A stretch of DNA of 7,022 nucleotides from NCBI GenBank assembly GCA_946611025.1, contig CAMOCR010000038.1:1-7022 (forward strand). The letters run 5' to 3'. Position 1 is the first letter of the stretch; each line of letters starts with the position of its first letter. A program made the translations under genes and the position numbers. A model generated the notes under the pieces. It saw nothing but the letters and a program-made list of their open reading frames with translations. It made no database searches and was not told where the DNA came from. Below are positions 1 through 5,803 of this stretch, in pieces. This DNA is from an uncultured Alphaproteobacteria bacterium (GTDB lineage Bacteria > Pseudomonadota > Alphaproteobacteria > Rs-D84).

Positions 1-1
1 T

Positions 2-325
2 GTGCGTGGTGACGATGCATCAAAATATGTGTTCCCGTCCCACGGGCAAACCGGACACATTACACGCGATGGCTTTTTCAAGATTTTGAAAAAATGTGCG
101 GTTTTGGCTGGTATTGACCCACACCGTGTATCCCCGCACGTGCTGCGTCATTCGTTTGCATCACACTTGCTGGCGGGGGGCGCAAACCTGCGCGCGATAC
201 AGACAATGCTCGGTCACGAAGACATTTCAACAACACAAATCTATACACATGTTATGCCGGAAAAACTGATTGAAACAGTGGCGTTGCATCATCCGCTGGC
301 AAACCCAAGGGGCAATAAAAAATGA
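2..325 (+). CDS. xerD: Tyrosine recombinase XerD, C-terminal fragment (5' end outside window)
   Basis: Site-specific tyrosine recombinase; XerD acts with XerC at the chromosomal dif site to resolve chromosome dimers at division. Only the last 107 codons are present. They hold most of the catalytic domain: the H-x-x-R box (HVLRH, fragment residues 46-50, with His46 and Arg49), the downstream LGH histidine (His72) and the nucleophile tyrosine in 'TTQIYTHV' (Tyr81). The first catalytic Arg and the N-terminal SAM-like DNA-binding domain must lie upstream of base 1. The ending 'THVMPEKLIETVALHHPLA' matches XerD rather than XerC, since the HHPLA tail is typical of XerD. The first in-frame codon, GTG at 2-4, is not a real start because conserved domain sequence runs through it. 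The stop TGA overlaps the ATG of the next gene (ATGA, 322-325), so the two are probably translationally coupled. XerC or an integrase is a less likely alternative. Confidence 0.93.
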   Translation: MRGDDASKYVFPSHGQTGHITRDGFFKILKKCAVLAGIDPHRVSPHVLRHSFASHLLAGGANLRAIQTMLGHEDISTTQIYTHVMPEKLIETVALHHPLANPRGNKK

Positions 326-813
326 TACAAAAATGTGAACATGCGGGTTGCAATAAATCGGGAACATGCCGCTGTCCCAAGACGCGCGATTTGCGTGAAT
401 ATTGGCACTTTTGCCCCGAACACGCCGCGGAATATAATAAAAATTGGAATTATTATGCGGGAATGAGCGCGGACGAAATCGAAGATGATTGGGAATCCCA
501 GGTTTTTGGTTCACCCCTGAAAGACAAACAAAAGGCAAATGCAGACGAAGCGGACTATATAAAATTCTTGAACGATTTTATTATGGGACGCGATACATTT
601 GATAAAATGCCACCGAAAACAACCCTGCCCGGTCCAGTAATGAGTGCATTAAAAGTTTTCGATTTACCCATTTCGGCATCGTGGCGCGAAGTTGGTGCGC
701 GATATCGCGCATTGGCAAAAAAGCACCACCCCGACCGCGCGGGTTCGGCAACCGAATTTGCCAAGATTTCCAGCGCATACGACACCCTTAAAAAACATTT
801 TGGAAAAAAATAA
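322..813 (+). CDS. J-domain (DnaJ-like) protein with N-terminal Cys cluster, alphaproteobacterial type
   Basis: A 163-residue protein with a C-terminal J-domain, which in this superfamily stimulates the ATPase of an Hsp70 (DnaK-type) partner. The J-domain spans about residues 107-163: helix II 'WREVGARYRALAKKH', the diagnostic HPD loop at 136-138, then helix III 'FAKISSAYDTLKK'. It lacks the Gly/Phe region, zinc-finger repeats and C-terminal substrate domain of true DnaJ, so it is a class C J-protein. The N-terminal third has Cys5, Cys10, Cys16, Cys18, Cys31 and His34, a possible metal site, followed by 'EYNKNWNYYAGMS', which I recognise from a conserved alphaproteobacterial family of unknown client. 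The ATG at 322 overlaps the xerD stop, and no promoter is visible between them, so expression should follow xerD. The stop TAA (811-813) abuts the terminator. Assignment as a J-protein is firm; the function of the N-terminal part is not known to me. Confidence 0.9.
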   Translation: MIQKCEHAGCNKSGTCRCPKTRDLREYWHFCPEHAAEYNKNWNYYAGMSADEIEDDWESQVFGSPLKDKQKANADEADYIKFLNDFIMGRDTFDKMPPKTTLPGPVMSALKVFDLPISASWREVGARYRALAKKHHPDRAGSATEFAKISSAYDTLKKHFGKK

Positions 814-836
814 AAACGCGCCAATGGCGCGTTTTT
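812..836. terminator. Bidirectional intrinsic terminator between the J-domain gene and trxB
   Basis: An 11-bp inverted repeat (812-822 pairing with 826-836, loop AAT) has a CGCGCC/GGCGCG core flanked by A and T runs. Read on +, the T run at 832-838 follows the stem; read on -, the complement of 812-816 gives a T run. The J-domain stop (811-813) and the trxB stop (837-839) touch either side, so one hairpin ends both convergent transcripts. Confidence 0.92.
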
Positions 837-1745
837 TTATTCCCGTGAATTCAAATATGCAATTGCGTCCATTGCGGCGGTGCAACCAGTTCCCACAGCG
901 GTCGCAATTTGCATTTTTATATCACTATGCACATCGCCCGCAACAAATGTTCCCGCCGGTAATGCACTTGGCGCCAAGCGCCCCATTTCGTCACGCGCAA
1001 CATCTTCGGTTAAATAATCGGTGTTGGCTTCGTGTCCAATCGCAACAAACAGACCATCGATTTCAATTTCCGTGTCATCCAATGTTGTGACAACCAACTT
1101 TTCACTGTTCGGTACCGCCGCAATTTTTTTCAAGTCGGTATTGAACAAACATTCAATATTTTCGCGTTCCGCAACACGATTTCGCAGCACCGCTTCGGCA
1201 CGGAAAAACGACCCCTTGCGATAAACGATTTTGACCGATTTCGCAATATCAGCCAGATACAGCGCATCGTTCAACGCGGAATTTCCGCCCCCCATAACCA
1301 TTACATCTTTGCCATAATAGAAAAATCCGTCACATGTCGCACAGTATGATACGCCGTGCCCAATCAATTCACGCGCCCCATCAATTTCCAGTTTGCGCGG
1401 GGACGCACCGGTTGCAAAAATAACCGTTTTGCCAACATAATGTTTGCCGTCATCACCCAAGATATTAAATCCGCTTTCCGCATCACCATCAACTGATTTT
1501 GCAGACACGAACACAACACGCGCACCAAATGATTCTGCCTGCTTTTTCATAAATTCTGCCAACGACAGACCATCGCCCGCCCAACCGGGATAATTTTCCA
1601 ATTTCGCAATCTGGGACATTTGACCACCCAATGTCGGCCCGCCCAAAACAAGTGTCTTTTTATTCGCGCGCGCCGCATACAATGCCGCCGTCAACCCCGC
1701 CGGTCCAGACCCCAGAATAATCACATCTTGCATTTCAATATCCAT
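837..1745 (-). CDS. trxB: Thioredoxin reductase (NADPH-type flavoprotein family), CATC active site
   Basis: Cytoplasmic FAD-dependent enzyme that passes electrons from a pyridine nucleotide to thioredoxin; 302 residues, close to the usual length of low-Mr TrxB. Domains: N-terminal FAD-binding Rossmann fold with GSGPAG (12-17); the redox-active CATC (135-138) in 'VSYCATCDG'; pyridine-nucleotide fold with GGGNSA (152-157); C-terminal FAD-binding 'GTFVAGDVHSD' (265-275) and 'AVGTGCTAAMDAIAYL'. The ORF can extend 20 codons upstream, but the ATG at 1743-1745 is chosen because it is preceded by an AAAGGA ribosome-binding site at normal spacing, and the extra residues do not resemble the family and would cross the promoter. 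Odd point: the usual HRRxxxR motif that binds the NADPH 2'-phosphate reads Y175-R-K with the next Arg at 182, one residue further than usual. The gene is convergent with the J-domain gene and divergent from serS. Confidence 0.95.
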   Translation of the reverse strand: MDIEMQDVIILGSGPAGLTAALYAARANKKTLVLGGPTLGGQMSQIAKLENYPGWAGDGLSLAEFMKKQAESFGARVVFVSAKSVDGDAESGFNILGDDGKHYVGKTVIFATGASPRKLEIDGARELIGHGVSYCATCDGFFYYGKDVMVMGGGNSALNDALYLADIAKSVKIVYRKGSFFRAEAVLRNRVAERENIECLFNTDLKKIAAVPNSEKLVVTTLDDTEIEIDGLFVAIGHEANTDYLTEDVARDEMGRLAPSALPAGTFVAGDVHSDIKMQIATAVGTGCTAAMDAIAYLNSRE

Positions 1746-1771
1746 GTTGAATTCCTTTCTTGGTTGCCAAT

Positions 1772-1799
1772 ATCTTAGCATATAACATAATGAACGCAA
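1772..1799 (-). promoter_or_regulatory. Candidate trxB promoter
   Basis: On the minus strand, TTGCGT (1794-1799) is followed after 16 bases by TAAGAT (1772-1777), with TG two bases upstream of the -10 box (TGCTAAGAT, an extended -10 pattern). Initiation near 1765 would leave a leader of about 20 bases carrying the AAAGGA site. Boxes match the sigma-70 consensus only partly; a nearby TGTTATATG is an alternative -10. Confidence 0.4.
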
Positions 1800-1800
1800 A

Positions 1801-1836
1801 CCCAAAATTCAACCGATGAATATGTTGATTTTCGGG
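1801..1836. repeat. Imperfect inverted repeat in the trxB-serS spacer, possible operator
   Basis: Thirteen-base arms 1801-1813 (CCCAAAATTCAAC) and 1824-1836 (GTTGATTTTCGGG) pair at 11 of 13 positions around a 10-base spacer. The right arm covers the serS -35 box (1825-1830). There is no T run after it, so it is not a terminator. A role in regulator binding is inferred from position only. Confidence 0.4.
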
Positions 1837-1853
1837 CAAAATAATTTTATAAT
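1825..1853 (+). promoter_or_regulatory. serS promoter (sigma-70 type)
   Basis: TTGATT (1825-1830), an exact 17-base spacer, then a perfect TATAAT (1848-1853). Expected start near 1860 gives a leader of about 27 bases before the serS ATG at 1887. Confidence 0.7.
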
Positions 1854-1886
1854 CTGGGCACAATTGAATATAAATGGGGACACACA

Positions 1887-3164
1887 ATGATTGATATTAA
1901 ATATATTCGTGAAAATCCAGAGGTCGTAAAAAACGCATGTCGGGTTAAGGGCTTTGCCGACAATGTCGATGAAATCTTGGCACTGGATGCACGCGTTCGT
2001 GAATTAAAAACAATTACGCAAACAATGACGGCGGAAAAGAATAAAATTACACGCGAAATTCCAACCGCCGCGGATAAGGCACCGCTGATTGCAAAATCAA
2101 AACAGATTGGCGAAGAAATCGCGGCTGATATGGCTGAACTGGCAAATAAAGAAGCAGAATTAAACGAATTGATGCACTGTGTTCCGCAAATTCCAGATGC
2201 ATCTGCGCCAATCGGTCGTGACGATGCCGATAATGTCGAAGTGCGCCGTGTTGGCACGCCACGCACATTTGATTTTACCCCGCGCGCCCAGTGGGATTTG
2301 CTTGATATGAACAATTGGTGGGCGCCGGAAAAAATCGCAAACATTTGTGGCACACGTACATATTGTTTGATGGGCGAAGCCGCCGAATTGGAATTAGCCA
2401 TTGAAACCTATGTGATTCAAAAATTGATTCAAAAGGGTTTTCGTTTTGTCGAATGTCCATCAATCACAAAACCACAAACAATATTCAACGCGGGACACTT
2501 TATGGGGTCTGATTTGTCGATAATGAATAACGATGTGTTTATGTTGACCGACACCGACAGATGTTTAGCGGGAACGGCGGAAATTATTTTGAATTCGTTG
2601 CACGCGGACGAAGTGTTAAATGAAAAAGACTTGCCGATTAAATATGCGGGCTTTTCACCATGTTTCCGCAAAGAAGCCGGTGCCGCCGGCCGCGACACGC
2701 GGGGCCTGGTGCGTTTTCACCAGTTTAACAAGGTTGAACAATATATCTATTGCACACCGGAACAAAGTGATGAAATGCACGAACACATTTTGAATAACCT
2801 GTGCGAAGTTATGGAAGATTTGGAATTACCATATCGCGTAATTGCAAACTGCACCGGCGATATGGGATTTAACAAGGTTAAAATGAACGATGTTGAAGCA
2901 TGGTTCCCATCTGAAAATGCATATCGTGAATTGGGGTCATGTTCATCTATTGGGCAATTCCAGGCACGCCGCACCAACACACGCTATCGCGCACATGACG
3001 GGTCGTTAAAATTCTGTGCAACATTGAATAACACCGGTATCGCCCTGCCACGTGCATTGGTGCCGGTTATTGAAAACCACCAAAACGCCGATGGATCGGT
3101 AAACATTCCGAAAAAATTACAGGCATTAATGGGCGGTCGAACAAAGATTGGTGGAAAACACTAA
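1887..3164 (+). CDS. serS: Seryl-tRNA synthetase (divergent, class II)
   Basis: Charges tRNA-Ser with serine in the cytoplasm; 425 residues, normal for bacterial SerRS. Residues 1-100 form the N-terminal tRNA-binding arm, with a long-helix pattern from about 28 to 98. The class II catalytic core follows: motif 1 region around 'GTRTYCLMGEAAELELAI' (155-172), the TAE serine/ATP segment (230-232), motif 2 'FRKEAGAAGRDTRG' (260-273) then 'FHQFNKVEQ', the 'RELGSCSSIGQFQARR' block (347-362) and motif 3 'NNTGIALPR' (381-389). All core catalytic elements are present. Several blocks differ from what I expect of alphaproteobacterial SerRS, which usually has 'PTAEV', 'FRAEAG', 'RQHQF' and 'NGSG'. The variants here (AGTAEIILNSLH, NNT with LPRA, HQFNKVEQ) recall the Thermus and archaeal/eukaryotic-like branches, so acquisition by transfer is possible. 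Start ATG is preceded by GGGGA; a strong promoter lies 34 bases upstream. Ends at a terminator shared with the next, convergent gene. Confidence 0.95.
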   Translation: MIDIKYIRENPEVVKNACRVKGFADNVDEILALDARVRELKTITQTMTAEKNKITREIPTAADKAPLIAKSKQIGEEIAADMAELANKEAELNELMHCVPQIPDASAPIGRDDADNVEVRRVGTPRTFDFTPRAQWDLLDMNNWWAPEKIANICGTRTYCLMGEAAELELAIETYVIQKLIQKGFRFVECPSITKPQTIFNAGHFMGSDLSIMNNDVFMLTDTDRCLAGTAEIILNSLHADEVLNEKDLPIKYAGFSPCFRKEAGAAGRDTRGLVRFHQFNKVEQYIYCTPEQSDEMHEHILNNLCEVMEDLELPYRVIANCTGDMGFNKVKMNDVEAWFPSENAYRELGSCSSIGQFQARRTNTRYRAHDGSLKFCATLNNTGIALPRALVPVIENHQNADGSVNIPKKLQALMGGRTKIGGKH

Positions 3165-3168
3165 AAAT

Positions 3169-3194
3169 AAAAATCGCCCAATTGGGCGATTTTT
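3169..3194. terminator. Bidirectional intrinsic terminator between serS and the unrecognised gene
   Basis: Eleven-bp stem (3169-3179 with 3184-3194, loop AATT) with core TCGCCC/GGGCGA, flanked by A run on the left and T run on the right. It follows the serS stop (3162-3164) and abuts the stop of the minus-strand gene (3194-3196), so it works for both directions. Confidence 0.9.
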
Positions 3195-3646
3195 TATTTT
3201 GTTTTTTGATTTGATAAATTCTGCATTAAATGTTGTGTCGACATTATTGAATACTGCGCGCGTTTGAATACATTTTCAGCTATCGTGACATAATATTTTT
3301 TCAAACTTTTTTCCAAACGTTCCTGGTACCACGAATTTGTTGGCGATTTGTAATATTCACAAATATCGCTAAGTACCGCCGTCGCAGCGACATAGACCTT
3401 GTTATTAAACTGGCCTGCTTTGGCACCTTGGACAATCATACCCATAAAATCACCAAAATTGTTATACAATTCATACCATTCGGTGTATTTTTTCGGGTCT
3501 TGCAACAACAGTCTAAAACGCGCAATTGCGGTCGCAATTTGTTTTTTTTCGGTCACATCACGCGGTTGACGTACAACCAGCCAGCGAATCGCTGATTGAA
3601 AAAATTCTTTTATAACAACTTCATAATCTATCATCTGTTTCATCAT
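3194..3646 (-). CDS. Unrecognised helical protein, 150 residues
   Basis: I do not recognise a family. The protein is about 150 residues, with no signal peptide, no clear transmembrane segment and one cysteine (Cys96). It reads as mostly alpha-helical and rich in aromatic and basic residues ('KKYTEWYELYNNFGDFMGM' 52-70, 'SWYQERLEKSLKKYYVTIAENVFKRAQYSIM' region 105-135), like a small soluble helical bundle. The ORF can extend 17 codons upstream from a TTG, but that would read back through its own promoter. The ATG at 3644-3646 is chosen, with the next ATG (3641-3643) equally possible: both follow an AAGGGGG ribosome-binding site, and the second has the more usual spacing. It has its own well-formed promoter, ends at a shared terminator, and is therefore likely a real monocistronic gene divergent from typA. 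Function unknown. Confidence 0.75.
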   Translation of the reverse strand: MMKQMIDYEVVIKEFFQSAIRWLVVRQPRDVTEKKQIATAIARFRLLLQDPKKYTEWYELYNNFGDFMGMIVQGAKAGQFNNKVYVAATAVLSDICEYYKSPTNSWYQERLEKSLKKYYVTIAENVFKRAQYSIMSTQHLMQNLSNQKTK

Positions 3647-3669
3647 ATGCCCCCTTATTCTCACTAATA

Positions 3670-3697
3670 AATATAGACAAAAATATACAAATGTCAA
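3670..3697 (-). promoter_or_regulatory. Promoter of the unrecognised 150-residue protein gene
   Basis: On the minus strand, a perfect TTGACA (3692-3697), a 16-base spacer, then TATATT (3670-3675). Expected start near 3663 leaves a short leader of about 17 bases containing AAGGGGG. This position rules out the longer upstream start, which would begin inside the -35 box. Confidence 0.65.
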
Positions 3698-3703
3698 TAT
3701 TTT

Positions 3704-3720
3704 TAGAAAAATTTGTTCTA
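3704..3720. repeat. 17-bp near-palindrome between divergent promoters
   Basis: TAGAAAAATTTGTTCTA is symmetric at all but one base pair around its central T. It lies between the -35 box of the minus-strand gene (ends 3697) and that of typA (starts 3723), where one bound regulator could reach both. The region is AT-rich, so chance is not excluded. Confidence 0.35.
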
Positions 3721-3722
3721 TC

Positions 3723-3751
3723 TTGTTGAAAATCGCGAAAAATGGTATAAT
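3723..3751 (+). promoter_or_regulatory. typA promoter with extended -10
   Basis: TGGTATAAT (3743-3751) is a full extended -10 element (TGnTATAAT). A weak -35 TTGTTG (3723-3728) sits 17 bases upstream; TTGAAA (3726-3731) is a better match but only 14 bases away. Start expected near 3758, about 30 bases before the typA ATG. Confidence 0.7.
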
Positions 3752-3787
3752 CTATACCCGATTTATGCAAAAATAAAAGGCAAAAGC

Positions 3788-5626
3788 ATGAAAATTCGCA
3801 ATATCGCAATTATCGCGCACGTTGACCATGGGAAGACAACACTGGTCGACAATATGTTAAAACAGGCCGGCACTTTCCGTGAAAACGAAAAGGTCGAAGA
3901 TCGCGTCATGGACAGTGGCGATATCGAACGCGAACGCGGTATTACCATTTCTGCCAAGCCGACATCTATACAATGGGGCGAATATAAAATCAACATTGTG
4001 GACACGCCGGGACACGCCGATTTCGGTGGCGAAGTGGAACGTATTTTGTCCATGGTTGACGGTGTTGTGTTGTTGGTTGATGCCGCCGAAGGACCCCTGC
4101 CCCAGACAAAATTCGTATTAAGCAAGGCGTTAAAATTGGGTCTGCGCCCGATTGTATGCATCAACAAGGTTGACCGTGCCGACGCCCGCCCAGACGAAGT
4201 TTTAAGCGAAACATTTGATTTGTTTGATAAATTGGGCGCAACCGATTCACAACTGGATTTCCCATATCTGTATTCTGTTGGGCGTGACGGTTGGGCGGTA
4301 CGCAACCTGAACGATGAACACAAAGATTTAACCCCATTGTTCCAATTGATTGTTGACCATGTCCCAGCCCCCGATTGCAACGGTTCGCGTTGCCAATTGG
4401 ATGCACCGTTTTCAATGCTGGCAACAACATTGGAAGCAGACCCCTATGTTGGTCGTATTTTAACCGGCAAGGTTGAATCTGGTACCGTGCATGTTGGGCA
4501 AACGGTCAAGGCAATCAACATGCATGGCGAATTTATTGAAAATGCAAAAATCACAAAAATCATCGAACACCGCGGTGTTGAAAAGATTTCACGCGAATCT
4601 GCATCGGCGGGTGACATTATTGTTGTTGCCGGCTTTTCCAAGGCAACCGTGGCGGACACCCTGTGCGACCCAAGTGTCACCGAACCAATTCCGGCAATGC
4701 CAATTGATCCACCGACCCTGACCATGACATTTTTTGTGAACACATCGCCATTGGCGGGTAAATCTGGTAAAAAATTAACATCGCGCATGATTGGCGACAG
4801 ATTATTCCGCGAAGCCGAAACCAACATCGCATTAAAGGTCACACAAAGTGCAAATAACGAAGCGTTCGAAGTTTCTGGTCGTGGTGAATTACAATTGGGT
4901 ATTTTAATCGAAACAATGCGCCGCGAAGGATTTGAATTGTCGGTATCCCGCCCACGCGTTGTTATGCAAACGGGACCTAATGGCGAAAAACTGGAACCAA
5001 TCGAAGAAGTCGTTATTGATGTCGATGATGAATTTTCTGGTGTTGTTATTGAAAAGATGACCAAGCGCAAGGCGACCATTACCGAAATGAAATCATCTGG
5101 CGCGGGCAAAACACGTATTGTTTTTTCGGCACCATCGCGCGGGCTGATTGGGTACCTGTCGGAATTCCGTACCGACACACGTGGCACCGGCATCATGAAC
5201 CGCGTATTTGATAAATATGATGAATATCGTGGTCCAATTTCACAATATCGCCCCGGCGTTTTGGTGTCTATGGAGGCAGGTTTCGCGGCGACATATGCCC
5301 TGCACAATTTGGAACCGCGTGGCACATTGTTTATTGGCCCACAAACCGAGGTTTATTCTGGTATGATTATCGGTGAACATTCCAAAGAAAATGATATTGA
5401 GGTCAACCCGGTCAAAGGCAAACAATTGACCAATGTTCGTTCGGTGACCGCCGATGAAAAATTGTTCTTGGCACCGCCACGCAAAATGAGTTTGGAAGAA
5501 GCCCTGTCATATATCCAAGACGATGAATTGGTTGAAGTGACACCGGCGACAATTCGTTTGCGTAAAAAAGAATTGGACAGCACCAAGCGCAAAAAAGCAT
5601 ATCGTTTTGCAGAATCATACGATTAA
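3788..5626 (+). CDS. typA: Ribosome-associated translational GTPase TypA/BipA
   Basis: EF-G-like GTPase that binds the ribosome in its GTP form and supports ribosome assembly and growth under cold or other stress; 612 residues, close to the usual 600-615. The GTPase domain comes first: P-loop AHVDHGKT (10-17), switch I RGITI (50-54), DTPGH (72-76) and NKVD (126-129). It is followed by a beta-barrel domain II (about 215-295), an EF-G-like domain ('EVSGRGELQLGILIETMRREG'), the 'GPSRGLIGY'-type stretch here reading APSRGLIGYLSEF, and the TypA-specific C-terminal domain ending 'TPATIRLRKKELDSTKRKKA'. The ATG at 3788 is chosen over a 25-codon upstream extension because the conserved 'KIRNIAIIAHVDHGKTT' starts here, AAAAGG lies 7 bases upstream, and the promoter falls inside the extension. 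The last eight codons and stop (5600-5626) recur exactly at 5715-5741, with an 88-bp insert between them; the coding sequence itself is intact. Confidence 0.97.
   Translation: MKIRNIAIIAHVDHGKTTLVDNMLKQAGTFRENEKVEDRVMDSGDIERERGITISAKPTSIQWGEYKINIVDTPGHADFGGEVERILSMVDGVVLLVDAAEGPLPQTKFVLSKALKLGLRPIVCINKVDRADARPDEVLSETFDLFDKLGATDSQLDFPYLYSVGRDGWAVRNLNDEHKDLTPLFQLIVDHVPAPDCNGSRCQLDAPFSMLATTLEADPYVGRILTGKVESGTVHVGQTVKAINMHGEFIENAKITKIIEHRGVEKISRESASAGDIIVVAGFSKATVADTLCDPSVTEPIPAMPIDPPTLTMTFFVNTSPLAGKSGKKLTSRMIGDRLFREAETNIALKVTQSANNEAFEVSGRGELQLGILIETMRREGFELSVSRPRVVMQTGPNGEKLEPIEEVVIDVDDEFSGVVIEKMTKRKATITEMKSSGAGKTRIVFSAPSRGLIGYLSEFRTDTRGTGIMNRVFDKYDEYRGPISQYRPGVLVSMEAGFAATYALHNLEPRGTLFIGPQTEVYSGMIIGEHSKENDIEVNPVKGKQLTNVRSVTADEKLFLAPPRKMSLEEALSYIQDDELVEVTPATIRLRKKELDSTKRKKAYRFAESYD
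5600..5626 (+). repeat. 27-bp direct repeat, copy 1 (3' end of typA)
   Basis: Starts TATCGTTTTGCAG and ends CATACGATTAA. It encodes the last eight residues YRFAESYD and the TAA stop of typA, and is aligned to the codon frame. An identical copy lies at 5715-5741; the bases just outside the two copies differ (GCA versus TTT before, TTCC versus ACAA after). Within the repeat, ATCGT and ACGAT form short inverted ends. Confidence 0.97.
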
Positions 5627-5632
5627 TTCCAA

Positions 5633-5660
5633 AGTGCAGAGTTCAGAGTGCAGAGTTCAG
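5633..5660 (+). repeat. 14-bp perfect tandem repeat (2 copies)
   Basis: AGTGCAGAGTTCAG occurs twice head to tail (5633-5646 and 5647-5660). Each unit splits into related 7-mers AGTGCAG and AGTTCAG, so the tract is also four degenerate heptamers. Such short tandem tracts expand and contract by slippage. Confidence 0.95.
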
Positions 5661-5665
5661 TAATT

Positions 5666-5704
5666 CCCCTTCGCCAGCGAAGGGGTGGCGTGAATACGCC
5701 GGGG
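5666..5704. repeat. Double-hairpin GC-rich palindromic unit
   Basis: Hairpin one, 5666-5685: CCCCTTCGC pairs with GCGAAGGGG around a CA turn. Hairpin two, 5687-5700: GGCGT pairs with ACGCC around GAAT. GGGGT occurs at 5682-5686 and again at 5701-5705, so the CCCC at 5666-5669 could pair with either G run, giving two alternative folds. Paired palindromes with a short linker resemble REP-type units. No T run follows either hairpin directly, so these are poor terminators. Confidence 0.8.
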
Positions 5705-5714
5705 TAGTGGTTTT

Positions 5715-5741
5715 TATCGTTTTGCAGAATCATACGATTAA
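5715..5741 (+). repeat. 27-bp direct repeat, copy 2
   Basis: Identical to 5600-5626. This copy runs directly into the terminator at 5744, the position expected for the original typA end, so copy 2 with its terminator probably marks the ancestral junction. Confidence 0.97.
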
Positions 5742-5743
5742 AC

Positions 5744-5767
5744 AACCGCCCACACGGGCGGTTTTTT
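5744..5767 (+). terminator. typA intrinsic terminator
   Basis: Eight-bp stem AACCGCCC (5744-5751) with GGGCGGTT (5756-5763), loop ACAC, T run 5762-5767. It lies 117 bases beyond the typA stop because of the inserted segment, but only 2 bases beyond the duplicated stop of copy 2. Confidence 0.9.
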
Positions 5768-5768
5768 G

Positions 5769-5797
5769 TTGTAAAATTATTTAACATTATATAGAAT
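5769..5797 (+). promoter_or_regulatory. Candidate promoter upstream of the structured RNA
   Basis: TTGTAA (5769-5774), 17 bases, TAGAAT (5792-5797). Predicted start near 5804, exactly where the first hairpin of the structured region begins. The area is AT-rich, so the boxes alone are moderate evidence. Confidence 0.45.
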
Positions 5798-5803
5798 CAA
5801 ATT

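Larger units (their letters stand above)
5627..5714. mobile_element. 88-bp non-coding insertion (REP/MITE-like) after typA
   Basis: This segment separates two exact 27-bp copies of the typA 3' end, so it appears to have been inserted, splitting typA from its terminator while restoring the gene end. It has two parts: a perfect 14-bp tandem duplication (5633-5660) and a GC-rich palindromic part (5666-5704) with two hairpins, unlike the AT-rich spacers elsewhere here. It encodes nothing evident and carries no transposase. Small palindromic GC-rich units of this kind usually occur in many copies per genome; whether this one does cannot be seen here. Alternatives are the scar of a larger excised element, or a local duplication that gained repeat sequence. 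Confidence 0.6.

Noticed and set aside
1847..2401. A 184-codon minus-strand open frame inside serS.
   Set aside because: It is antisense to conserved SerRS sequence, and its Ser/Ala-rich product is typical of a shadow frame.
4444..5325. A long open frame on the minus strand inside typA.
   Set aside because: It is antisense to well-conserved TypA sequence, its product resembles nothing, and it has no ribosome-binding site or promoter; it is a shadow of typA codon use.
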